DNA from: Cytobacillus sp. NCCP-133
GTDB taxonomy: Bacteria; Bacillota; Bacilli; Bacillales; Cytobacillaceae
Assembly (NCBI RefSeq): GCF_026011715.1
Contig: NZ_BRVM01000001.1
Coordinates: forward strand, 426,543-490,542
Length of the DNA stretch: 64,000 bases
Reading direction: 5' to 3'
Position numbers and translations under genes: made by a program. Below, piece after piece: positions 56,511 to 64,000 of the stretch; the stretch's first letter is position 1; every line of letters starts with the position of its first letter. The notes beneath the pieces are model-generated. The model was not told where the DNA came from, did not search any database, and was given only the letters and a program-made list of their open reading frames with translations.

Positions 56511-57188
56511 CTAGCTTCCCCCTTGCAATCTAGTAATATTTGGTCTCAGATGCATTAACACTTGCAATCTATCTACTGTAATTTGCTCATTTTCATCTAT
56601 GTAAGCACATTCCATTTCTCTTTTTTCATCGTGCTGATCCTTGTCAGGAGCTCTGTTTATGCAATCGCTGATCCTTAATTGAGAAGGCTTCATAAGGGAA
56701 GCGACTACAACAGCTTTTTTATTTCCGCGGCAGCCTGCATGTGCAATTCCTTTTAAGGCACCCATGATAAAAATATTTCCGCCAGCCAATACAGTCCCAC
56801 CAGGGTTTACATCCCCGATAAGCAGCAAATCTCCAGGCACTTCCAAAACCTGTCCGGAACGAATCATTTTGGCAGCAGAAGTAATTTCATTTTCTTCCCT
56901 TTGTTTTGCAGCTTCTTCTTTCGTTATCACATTAGAACTGATGGACTCAACAATCAGATTTTTCTTTTGTCGAATCAGCTCCTTCAGTTCTTCCTGCTGC
57001 ACTGAAGTAAGATATCGATTCCCCACTTGGACCCTGACCGATATAAGCCGATCCTCCCCGGCTCTCGAGCTCTCTGAAAGCTTTATGTCAAGTTCTTTCT
57101 TCAGTTCACTATAGGAGCAGGAATCATCGAGATGTAATGTCAGCCCGTCTTTAGTCCCTTTAATCGTAACGTTTTGGTTTTTTTTCAT
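56511..57188 (-). CDS. minC: Septum site-determining protein MinC
   Basis: A 225-aa FtsZ inhibitor. The N-terminal domain (about 1-100) destabilises FtsZ; the C-terminal beta-helix (about 110-220, [41 protein letters not shown]) binds MinD. GAGGTGAACATCTTGAA precedes the ATG. Paired with minD. Confidence 0.95.
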   Translation of the reverse strand: MKKNQNVTIKGTKDGLTLHLDDSCSYSELKKELDIKLSESSRAGEDRLISVRVQVGNRYLTSVQQEELKELIRQKKNLIVESISSNVITKEEAAKQREENEITSAAKMIRSGQVLEVPGDLLLIGDVNPGGTVLAGGNIFIMGALKGIAHAGCRGNKKAVVVASLMKPSQLRISDCINRAPDKDQHDEKREMECAYIDENEQITVDRLQVLMHLRPNITRLQGGS

Positions 57189-57393
57189 TTCAAGATGTTC
57201 ACCTCAATGATAAGAAACACATAAGTGCCTTTTGCACTCAATTCACATTCAGCCCTTAGAACTGGCAAACAGATGATCAGCTCAGACTGTGATAAAAACA
57301 AAATATGTCAATTATCCCTATTCTAAATTGCCCATGGTTAATAGAATTCGACAGAAACCTTCCAAATTCCTTTTTCCCAAAAAATAATCATTT

Positions 57394-57423
57394 AAAAGAA
57401 ACCGGGATCATCCGGTTTCTTTT
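57394..57423 (-). terminator. Terminator downstream of mreD
   Basis: AAAAGAAACCGG and CCGGTTTCTTTT: perfect 12-bp stem with a 6-nt loop and A/T tracts both sides. It separates mreBCD from minCD. Confidence 0.9.
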
Positions 57424-57465
57424 GTGAAATATTTAATAGGCACTTTGGATTCTATACCCAGAACA

Positions 57466-57981
57466 CTAATCATTTAAGCTTAATGCATATTTTTCAAATA
57501 GCCTCTTGAATGGAAAGGCCGCCAGGATGATAAAAATCAGGTTCAGGATAAGAGTGGGTGCCAGACGGACCGATAAAAAGGAAGCAAAATCCATATCAGT
57601 CCGATGAATCAAAAAGTTCAATTGGTACGCACCAGCCTCCAGCAGCGCTACACCAACAATCACAATAATGGAAGCCATCGCTACATTCGTCTGCAGAATC
57701 TTCATCAGCTTTGTCGTGATATAAGCAATGAGAGGAAACAAGAACAAATAGATGCCTATAATTTCTACGTACACTATATCAAACAGCAAACCGAATAAAA
57801 GACCGTAAATCACCCCATGCTTTTTCGATCCATAAATCGTTAAAAAAAGCAAACTGACAATCAGAAAACGCGGAACAGCAATTTTCCCGCTGCCAAACAG
57901 CCCAGGCGGAGTGAGTTGAACAAATATGCTTTCTGCAATAAATAATCCCAGGAGTATAAGAGGAAGAAGGAATCTTCTCAC
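57466..57981 (-). CDS. mreD: Rod shape-determining protein MreD
   Basis: A 171-aa membrane protein of about five helices (FLLPLILLGLFIAESIFVQ first). It is part of the elongasome with MreC and RodA. GTG 57981 overlaps the mreC stop by 4 bp (GTGA), with GGAGGAGGAAC upstream. Confidence 0.93.
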   Translation of the reverse strand: MRRFLLPLILLGLFIAESIFVQLTPPGLFGSGKIAVPRFLIVSLLFLTIYGSKKHGVIYGLLFGLLFDIVYVEIIGIYLFLFPLIAYITTKLMKILQTNVAMASIIVIVGVALLEAGAYQLNFLIHRTDMDFASFLSVRLAPTLILNLIFIILAAFPFKRLFEKYALSLND

Positions 57982-58862
57982 AGTTCCTCCTCCTTCTCAT
58001 CAATCATTTCCATTAATTCTGGCTGCAGAACCCCTCTCTTTACGACCATAACATGCCCAATATCGTAAAAATCCGCTCCTGGTTCCACATATGCTGTTTG
58101 TGTCAGTCCAAATTCATCAGGAACAACATCGACAACTTTCCCAATTGGAAGGCTCTTAGGGAAAACGCCTCCGAGGCCTGACGTGATAACGTTTTGACCC
58201 TTTTCAACTTTGGCATCATAAGGGATTCGCTTAAGAAGCAGGAGCCCCTTTTCCTTGTCATAGCCTTCAATAAGGCCAAAAAAACTACCATCTTTTGCTT
58301 GGATTTCAGCTGATATCCGGTTAGTAGGATCCATAGAACTAAGCAGTTGAACAGTAGATGTAAACGTGTTGCTGCTTTTCACCTTGCCGATAAGCCCTTT
58401 TGACGTAATGACTGCCATATTCGGTTCAATTCCGGCATTTTCCCCTTTATTAATGATAAGCAATTCATGCCATCGATCAGGATTCCTTCCGATCACCGTT
58501 GCCTGCTTCGGTTCAAACTCACTTAATGAATCCTGTTTATCAAGTACTTCCCGAAGTTCTGTGTTGTCTTTCTTAAGCCTTTGAACTTCCGACTCCAAAC
58601 GGGCCAGTTCATCCAGCCTTGTTTTCAGCTCTTTATTTTCTTTGTATGTATTTTGCAAGTCTTGAATATTTTCAAAGAAACCAGCCACATAATTCACAGG
58701 CCGGGATACGGCATTTTGAACAAAACCGGTCGTATCTTTTAAAAATTGCTCAGGCCAGGTTAAATTTTCTCTATCTTTTAAAGAAAACCCAATCAATGCC
58801 ACGAGAATAATGATGCTGACAAGCAAAATAATCAGGCGTTTATTCAAGAAGAATTGTGGCAT
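57978..58862 (-). CDS. mreC: Rod shape-determining protein MreC
   Basis: A 294-aa bitopic protein: one N-terminal helix (LIILLVSIIILVALIGFSL), a coiled coil (about 65-115, LKTRLDELARLESEVQRLKKDNTELREVL) and two beta domains (about 120-270). It links MreB to the wall synthases. GAGGTGTAAAGG precedes the ATG. Confidence 0.95.
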   Translation of the reverse strand: MPQFFLNKRLIILLVSIIILVALIGFSLKDRENLTWPEQFLKDTTGFVQNAVSRPVNYVAGFFENIQDLQNTYKENKELKTRLDELARLESEVQRLKKDNTELREVLDKQDSLSEFEPKQATVIGRNPDRWHELLIINKGENAGIEPNMAVITSKGLIGKVKSSNTFTSTVQLLSSMDPTNRISAEIQAKDGSFFGLIEGYDKEKGLLLLKRIPYDAKVEKGQNVITSGLGGVFPKSLPIGKVVDVVPDEFGLTQTAYVEPGADFYDIGHVMVVKRGVLQPELMEMIDEKEEEL

Positions 58863-59017
58863 CCTTTACACCTCGATTAGTATTTTTTCCATAGTCGTAT
58901 ACAAAAACGGACACACCTTGCCTACAGGCACCTGAAGCAAGGGCATGAACCTAATAAAACAATTTGACAAATGACAAAAATCTACTATTTTATCATCTGC
59001 AAGATATACGAAAGTTT

Positions 59018-59048
59018 AGCCCAAACACTTCAAAGAAGTGAATGGGCT
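59018..59048. other. Hairpin between mreB and mreC
   Basis: AGCCCAaaCACTTC and GAAGTGaaTGGGCT form a 12-bp stem with one internal A-A mismatch pair. A T run follows only on the plus strand, so on the mreBCD transcript it would be a processing or stability element rather than a terminator. Confidence 0.45.
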
Positions 59049-59077
59049 TTGTATTTTTTCGTATGAAATTTACTCAA

Positions 59078-60100
59078 TTAACGTGATTCTTTAGCTTTAT
59101 TTTTAAATAAATCAATATGGTCAAGAGCTTTGCCAGTGCCGATTGCTACACAATCAAGCGGATTTTCAGCTATAAGCACCGGCATTTTAGTTTCTTCACT
59201 GATTACCTTGTCCAAATTGCGGAGCAATGCACCCCCGCCAGTTAGCACAATTCCTCTGTCCATAATATCCGCAGCTAATTCGGGCGGTGTTTTTTCCAGC
59301 GTATTTTTTACTGCATCTAAAATGGCATAAACCGTATCATTTAGAGCTTTAGAGATTTCCTCTGCCGTAATTTCGATTGTTTTTGGCAACCCAGTCAATA
59401 AGTCACGTCCACGGATTTCCATGTTTTCTACGCCTTCTGTATCTCCTGCCGAACCAACCTCAACTTTAATCATTTCGGCCGTGCGGTCTCCGATCATCAG
59501 GTTATAATTTTTACGGATATAATTAATAATGGCATCATCCATTTCATCGCCGGCAATGCGGATCGATTGGCTTGTTACAATGCCTCCCAAGGAAATGATG
59601 GCTACCTCGGTGGTGCCTCCTCCGATATCGACAACCATGCTTCCTGTTGGTTCCCATACAGGGAGGTTAGCCCCTATTGCAGCAGCAAAAGGCTCCTCAA
59701 TTGTATAGGCATCACGCGCTCCTGCCTGCCGTGTGGCATCGACAACTGCACGTTCTTCTACAGCTGTAATTCCAGATGGAACACAAACCATTACATAAGG
59801 CTTTCCTGAGAAAAAGCTCTTATTTTTGTTGGCCTGTTTGATATAATATTTCATCATAACAGCCGTTGTTTCATAATCCGCAATTACCCCATCCTTCATT
59901 GGACGCAAAGCAACGATATTGCCAGGCGTACGGCCAATCATATTCTTCGCGTCGTTACCTACTGCAACAATATTCTTTGTATCTGTCTGCAGGGCAACTA
60001 CAGACGGCTCTCTGACGACAATTCCTTTTCCTTTTACATATACAAGTGTATTAGCTGTCCCTAAATCTATTCCAAGGTCTCTAGTACCGATTCCAAACAT
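59078..60100 (-). CDS. mreB: Rod shape-determining protein MreB
   Basis: A 340-aa bacterial actin. Phosphate 1 [16 protein letters not shown] (10-25), phosphate 2 [13 protein letters not shown] (about 158-170) and the adenosine motif [15 protein letters not shown] are intact. It directs lateral wall growth. The 215-bp gap to mreC holds a hairpin. Confidence 0.97.
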   Translation of the reverse strand: MFGIGTRDLGIDLGTANTLVYVKGKGIVVREPSVVALQTDTKNIVAVGNDAKNMIGRTPGNIVALRPMKDGVIADYETTAVMMKYYIKQANKNKSFFSGKPYVMVCVPSGITAVEERAVVDATRQAGARDAYTIEEPFAAAIGANLPVWEPTGSMVVDIGGGTTEVAIISLGGIVTSQSIRIAGDEMDDAIINYIRKNYNLMIGDRTAEMIKVEVGSAGDTEGVENMEIRGRDLLTGLPKTIEITAEEISKALNDTVYAILDAVKNTLEKTPPELAADIMDRGIVLTGGGALLRNLDKVISEETKMPVLIAENPLDCVAIGTGKALDHIDLFKNKAKESR

Positions 60101-60287
60101 AAATGGTATCTCCCTTTCTGATCCATATTGCTAAAATTTAAGATAAGGTATAATCATTGAAATTTCTCTAATTTATCAGGTGAAATGAGCCTTTTAAACA
60201 CAAGGGCATCTCAAAAATCATAACCAATATTATATCGTATCGTCAAATAAAAACATAGCCTTTTTAAAGGTAATTTCAAAAGCCATA

Positions 60288-60977
60288 TTATAGGTAGCCT
60301 TTCTCTTTCAAGCTGACAAATTTGTTTTCGCCAATAATAAGATGGTCAAGTACATCGATTCCAATGATTCTGCCTGACTCTGCAAGCCTTTTTGTTACCT
60401 CAATATCCTCCCTGCTCGGAGTCGGGTCTCCGCTCGGATGATTGTGGATACAAATAATCGATGCTGCCGACCTTCGAAACGCCTCTTTAAATACCTCTCG
60501 CGGATGTACAATCGAAGCATTCAGGCTCCCGATAAAGATGGTTTGCTTATGAATGACCTGGTTTTTGGTATTTAAATAAAGGCATACAAAATGTTCCTGG
60601 GACAGAAACCGCATATCGTTCATAACATAATTGGCTCCATCTTCAGGAGAGCGGATGATATATCTGTCATCATAGGTGAGATTTGAGATCCTCCGGCCAA
60701 TTTCCACCGCAGCAAGCAATTGGATTGCTTTCGCTGCCCCAATTCCTTTGATTGCAGTAATTTCATCCAGCGATGCATCCTTCAGCAGCCGGAGACCTTC
60801 AAATTGGGTGAGAACCCTATTTGCTAACTGCAATACGGACTCATCCTTCGTGCCTGTTCTGAGGAGAATAGCAATCAATTCGTGATTGGATAGACTTTGT
60901 GGACCACTTTGCATAAATCGTTCACGAGGACGTTCATCTTGAGGGAAATCCTTAATCATAAAAGATTCTGTTTGCAT
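60288..60977 (-). CDS. radC: DNA repair protein RadC
   Basis: A 229-aa protein with an N-terminal helix-hairpin-helix region (about 40-75, EITAIKGIGAAKAIQLL) and a C-terminal JAB/MPN domain. The JAMM zinc motif HNHPSGDPTPSREDI (about 176-190) looks complete. The cellular role is debated. GGGAGGAAAAGAT precedes the ATG; it is 53 bp from maf. Confidence 0.94.
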   Translation of the reverse strand: MQTESFMIKDFPQDERPRERFMQSGPQSLSNHELIAILLRTGTKDESVLQLANRVLTQFEGLRLLKDASLDEITAIKGIGAAKAIQLLAAVEIGRRISNLTYDDRYIIRSPEDGANYVMNDMRFLSQEHFVCLYLNTKNQVIHKQTIFIGSLNASIVHPREVFKEAFRRSAASIICIHNHPSGDPTPSREDIEVTKRLAESGRIIGIDVLDHLIIGENKFVSLKEKGYL

Positions 60978-61029
60978 ATCTTTTCCTCCCTAACCTTGTG
61001 GCCAGGGAGCCGTAGATGAGGAAAGTATA

Positions 61030-61599
61030 TTAAGGAAGGGAATAGCCCGCTTTCCTTAATTCCCGAACCGTTCTTGACACAGGAAGGCCAACAACCGAAA
61101 AATAGTCTCCGCTGATGCTTTTTACAAGCATACCGCCGAAGCCTTGAATGCCATATGCCCCTGCCTTATCGAAAGGTTCACCGGTGCCGATATAAGAGTT
61201 GATTTCTTCATCAGTCAACTCCCAGAATACCACATCGGTTTTTTCATAGAATTTCACTTGCTTACCTGGTGCCAGAATGGCTACTCCTGTGTATACAGAA
61301 TGAGTGGTTCCCGACAAGCTTTTTAACATGCTGAATGCTTCTTCGCTGCTTGCAGGTTTTCCTAAGACCTGACCGTCCTTAACTACCACAGTATCTGAAC
61401 CAATAACATAAGAATCAGAGGACTGTTTAAAGACAGCATTTGCTTTTCTGAAGGCGAGTTCTTTCACAATTTCTTCAGGTGTCAGCCCGGGATCAAAACT
61501 TTCATCAACATCACTGCTGGAAACTTCAAATGTTAAATGTAGATTTTCAAGAAGTTCTTTTCGCCGTGGGGAAGAAGAGGCTAAAATGAGGTTTTGCAT
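61030..61599 (-). CDS. maf: Maf nucleotide pyrophosphatase
   Basis: A 189-aa Maf/HAM1-fold enzyme hydrolysing dTTP/UTP-type or modified nucleotides. N-terminal LASSSPRRKELLENL (6-20), GSDTVVV and the DKAGAYGIQGFGG segment are conserved. The ATG follows AAGGTGATAAG on the minus strand. Between spoIIB and radC, as in B. subtilis. Confidence 0.95.
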   Translation of the reverse strand: MQNLILASSSPRRKELLENLHLTFEVSSSDVDESFDPGLTPEEIVKELAFRKANAVFKQSSDSYVIGSDTVVVKDGQVLGKPASSEEAFSMLKSLSGTTHSVYTGVAILAPGKQVKFYEKTDVVFWELTDEEINSYIGTGEPFDKAGAYGIQGFGGMLVKSISGDYFSVVGLPVSRTVRELRKAGYSLP

Positions 61600-61731
61600 C
61601 TTATCACCTTACCTTTATGTATCATTTTGGGAGATACAGACTAATCGTATCAAAAATAGCCAAGACAGACAATTTAAAAAGGAGCGCTAGCCCAATTTTT
61701 TTTTATAAAAGCTGAAGGATATCAGCAAAAT

Positions 61732-61768
61732 GAAAAGAGCCTGCCGAAATTTCCCGAACAGACTCCCT
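61732..61768 (-). terminator. Terminator downstream of spoIIB
   Basis: GAGTCTG and CAGGCTC (with a wobble) extend across a GGAAATTT loop; the minus strand continues TTTTCATT. Confidence 0.6.
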
Positions 61769-61827
61769 TTATTATGCGATATTTCCCAGAAAATATTCGA
61801 ATAGAAGAGGATTTTGGCACTATTTGC

Positions 61828-62901
61828 TTACAAGGATTGATAGGCAGCTAAAAACGCAAGCAGATGCTGCTGGCCTTTTACGGCTGATGCAGAATCTCCA
61901 TACTGCTGAAATGCATCCAGCTGCTTTGAGGCATTAATTAGTTCCTCTTTAATCGTAATAAGACCTTGTTTCTTAATTTGGTCAGCGGGCAGCTTATTAA
62001 GATTTTCGCTGTGTGTTTTTAATTCCTCGAGCACGTTTGCATGAATGGACTTTTCAATTGAAGCATCCGCTGCCCCTGCTGCAAGGCTTTGGTATATGGC
62101 CGGAACCATTTTAAGAAGCTTTTTCTCTTCGGCATTCAATCCATCAATTGACTTTCCATCAAAAGTAATCTCTTTTGCGTAAAAATTTAGCCCATTGCTA
62201 TTTTTAATCTGATTGCCAATTGCTTTAGCATTATTAAGGGTATCTGATACTCCTAAATATAATACCGTGTCTCCGTTCATTTCATACATTTGAACTGGAA
62301 CACCTTTTTTCTCAATAGATGCTTGAAATTGTTTTGCAGACTCTTTGTTTTTGTAAACACCTTCTTGTATCACATAGGTAGTAATAGATTCCAATGTCAA
62401 ACTTTCCATTCCGGCCGGCTGATCAGAAAAAACAGCTGGTTCGCTGACAGCAGGAGGAGAAGCAGTCTCGACTGACTGATCCGTGAATACTAACTTAAGC
62501 ATGATGAAACCAAAGCTTGTCCCAAGCAAGACAGCAAAAAAGACAGCCAGAAAAATAGACGTAAGAAACCCTTGCTTATTTTTTCTTTTGAACGTTTTGG
62601 CCAATGAATTGAGTCCTTGATAGGCCGTTTTTTTTGAAGGACTGGCAATTTTAAATTCTTTTATCTCAGAATCCTCCGTTTCTTCCGGCAGGATCCAATC
62701 AAAGCGATCATCTGCTTCTTTTCCAGCGGCTGTCTGAATCGAAGCAAAAAACTCCGTCTCTTCTTCTTTCTGTTTTTTTCGATCCAGCTCTTTTACCTTC
62801 CAGGACTCTTCCTGCTTTTCATCCCTTTTCTCCTGAAACGGCCGGTCTTTGCCATTTATCTTTATGGTGATCGTTTTCCCGTTATTATTAGGCTTGTCCA
62901 C
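61828..62901 (-). CDS. spoIIB: Stage II sporulation protein SpoIIB
   Basis: A 357-aa bitopic protein aiding septal wall removal and SpoIIM localisation during engulfment. The cytoplasmic N-terminus (about 1-115, highly charged) is followed by one helix (about 118-142, FLTSIFLAVFFAVLLGTSFGFIML) and an external SPOR domain (about 175-255, TYVIQEGVYKNKESAKQFQASIEKKG). GTG 62901 is chosen because AAGGAGG lies 7 nt upstream. It ends the maf-side block; a terminator follows on its 3' side. Confidence 0.85.
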   Translation of the reverse strand: MDKPNNNGKTITIKINGKDRPFQEKRDEKQEESWKVKELDRKKQKEEETEFFASIQTAAGKEADDRFDWILPEETEDSEIKEFKIASPSKKTAYQGLNSLAKTFKRKNKQGFLTSIFLAVFFAVLLGTSFGFIMLKLVFTDQSVETASPPAVSEPAVFSDQPAGMESLTLESITTYVIQEGVYKNKESAKQFQASIEKKGVPVQMYEMNGDTVLYLGVSDTLNNAKAIGNQIKNSNGLNFYAKEITFDGKSIDGLNAEEKKLLKMVPAIYQSLAAGAADASIEKSIHANVLEELKTHSENLNKLPADQIKKQGLITIKEELINASKQLDAFQQYGDSASAVKGQQHLLAFLAAYQSL

Positions 62902-62954
62902 AACTTGCCCTCCTTCCATGTCGATTGCTGAATTGGTTTCATCCTAACATACTG

Positions 62955-62993
62955 CAAAAAAAAAATAACAAGACTTTTGTCGTCTTGTTATTG
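62955..62993 (-). terminator. Terminator of the pilC-like transcription unit
   Basis: AATAACAAGAC (62965-62975) and GTCTTGTTATT (62983-62993) form a perfect 11-bp stem; on the minus strand a T10 run follows. Confidence 0.88.
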
Positions 62994-63034
62994 AATGATT
63001 TCGTCAAATTTTTTAGATTGGTTCTTTTCGTATA

Positions 63035-63230
63035 GGTTTTTGTTTTGCTTAAGAATTTCCCCCTTTTATTTCAGCACGAGGCACTCAGCAAATCCAAAGG
63101 GCGACCGTAAAACCTCATCAAAACTATGGATCTGCCGGACCTTCCCTTGAACATTGCTCCTATTGGAGTTTAGCGCCTTCCGCTCCAATCAACTCAGCGA
63201 ATAAAATAAGCTTGAAAGCAATAAAGTGAA
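63035..63230. repeat. Degenerate family A repeat (copy A4)
   Basis: Keeps the left TTTTTGTTTTGCTTAAG, the GGCACTCAGC block, and at the right end CCTTCCGCTCCAATCAACTCAG and CTTGAAAGCAATAAAG. The core is changed. It fills most of the 338-bp gap between the pilC-like gene and spoIIB; no gene is seen there. Confidence 0.6.
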
Positions 63231-63239
63231 AAAATAATC

Positions 63240-64000
63240 CTAGAAGTTATTATATATGGAAAACATAGGAAGCATCGCAGCCAGTACAATTAATCCGACT
63301 ATACCACCGAGTATCGCGATTAGAAGCGGCTCTAAAATAGAACTTAATCGAGTGGCCATCTGATCGACTTCTTCTTCATAAAATTCTGCAATTTTATCAA
63401 GCATTGAATCTAACTGACCTGTCTCTTCTCCTATTGCAACCATATGGGAAACCATCTTTGGAAAAACCCAGCTCTGTGAAAAAGGAGCCGATAAACTATC
63501 CCCCCCGCGAAGAGATTCTCCTGATTCTTCCAGCACTTTCGCAATCACTAAATTATCCGCAACTTCCGCACTCATTTTTAGCGTTTGCAAAACTGGTACT
63601 GAACTGGAGAATTGAGATGCCATCGTCCTTGTAACTCTTGCAATTATTTGCTTTTGGTTCAGCATGCCAAATACAGGTACTTTTAACTTTAGATAATCAA
63701 GCATATATTGACCTTTTGAACTTCGTTTTATCGCTAAGTACATAACAACAGCCAGCAAAACAACTAGTAAACAAATATACCACTTTTCTATCAGAAAATC
63801 AGAAGCGGCTATAACTAGCTTAGTAGGTAATGGGATTTCCCCCCCTACGGAAATAAGATTATTAAGCAAGCTTGGTAATACTTTTGTTAGAAGGACAATG
63901 ACAACGACTATTGCTATAATTGTGACAGCAATAGGATACATCATCGCCGATTTTACTTTTCCTCTTATTTTATGCTCCTTCTCATAGAAAACAGCTAACC
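63240..64000 (-). CDS. Type II secretion/type IV pilus assembly protein, GspF/PilC family (partial)
   Basis: The minus-strand frame is open to the window edge (253 codons, 5' end outside). It holds the second half of a GspF/PilC platform protein. YEKEHKIRGKVKSAMMYPIAV leads into a membrane helix, then the second T2SSF domain with ARVTRTMASQFSSSVPVLQTLKMSAEVADN, SWVFPKMVSHMVAIGEETGQLDSML and a final helix before MFSIYNNF. ComGB is the competence paralogue, but this form with EETGQL and two canonical domains looks like true PilC. The upstream genes (ATPase, pilins) must lie beyond 64000. Confidence 0.88.
   Translation of the reverse strand, partial: LAVFYEKEHKIRGKVKSAMMYPIAVTIIAIVVVIVLLTKVLPSLLNNLISVGGEIPLPTKLVIAASDFLIEKWYICLLVVLLAVVMYLAIKRSSKGQYMLDYLKLKVPVFGMLNQKQIIARVTRTMASQFSSSVPVLQTLKMSAEVADNLVIAKVLEESGESLRGGDSLSAPFSQSWVFPKMVSHMVAIGEETGQLDSMLDKIAEFYEEEVDQMATRLSSILEPLLIAILGGIVGLIVLAAMLPMFSIYNNF

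Overview
The window comes from the chromosome of an endospore-forming member of the Bacillaceae (Firmicutes). The gene order follows the Bacillus subtilis recD2-to-maf region almost gene for gene, with strong AGGAGG-type ribosome binding sites, many TTG and GTG starts, and a full set of sporulation genes (bofC, safA, spoVB, spo0B, spoIVFA/B, spoIIB, an RsfA-type regulator). It is not B. subtilis itself: an RNase E/G family gene sits beside rplU, a coat-kinase-like gene follows safA, and a PilC/GspF-type gene flanks spoIIB. A Bacillus-like genus such as Cytobacillus or Mesobacillus is my inference; no species can be fixed from the sequence alone.

Layout. 1-6.5 kb: small unknown proteins, recD2, a TPR protein, and the tRNA-thiolation/cysteine block mnmA-iscS-cymR, preceded by a translationally coupled YczE-type membrane protein. 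7.4-11.5 kb: rarA, an RsfA-family regulator, tcdA and a flavin oxidoreductase. 11.5-15.7 kb: a 6S RNA gene with promoter and terminator, then aspS and hisS under a histidine T-box leader. 15.7-25.7 kb: a small HTH protein, an SH3b amidase, dtd-rel, apt-recJ, a LapA-domain protein and a cation efflux protein. 25.9-36.5 kb: secDF, comN, spoVB, a DUF421 protein, a TIGR04086 protein, then yajC-tgt-queA-ruvB-ruvA. 36.6-41.5 kb: a lipoprotein, bofC, a CoxA/YhcN-type lipoprotein, a kinase-like protein and a long, repeat-rich safA. 41.6-47 kb: the NAD block nadA-nadC-nadB divergent from nifS, sharing a NiaR operator, then niaR. 47.3-53.9 kb: pheA-pheB, obg-spo0B, rpmA-prp-rplU with an L21-type leader, rng. 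53.9-64 kb: spoIVFB-spoIVFA, minD-minC, mreD-mreC-mreB, radC, maf, spoIIB, and a partial pilC-like gene cut by the window end.

The genes form several working units: IscS hands sulfur to MnmA under the cysteine repressor CymR; NifS probably serves the iron-sulfur enzyme NadA, with NiaR sensing the pathway; Prp trims ribosomal protein L27; SpoIVFA/SpoIVFB/BofC gate sigma-K activation; MreBCD and MinCD set cell shape and division site.

Beyond the genes, the window carries at least two families of intergenic repeats. Family A is GC-rich and self-complementary, sometimes with CTCTGTTAA-like terminal inverted repeats. Family B is marked by AAGCGGAA and GAGCTAGACAGTT. Several copies lie inside untranslated leaders (hisS, rplU). 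Two genes, nifS and the TIGR04086 gene, have no ordinary start codon where their ribosome binding site and family alignment put it, and an ATA occupies that position in both. I saw no tRNA or rRNA genes, prophage, transposase or CRISPR array.
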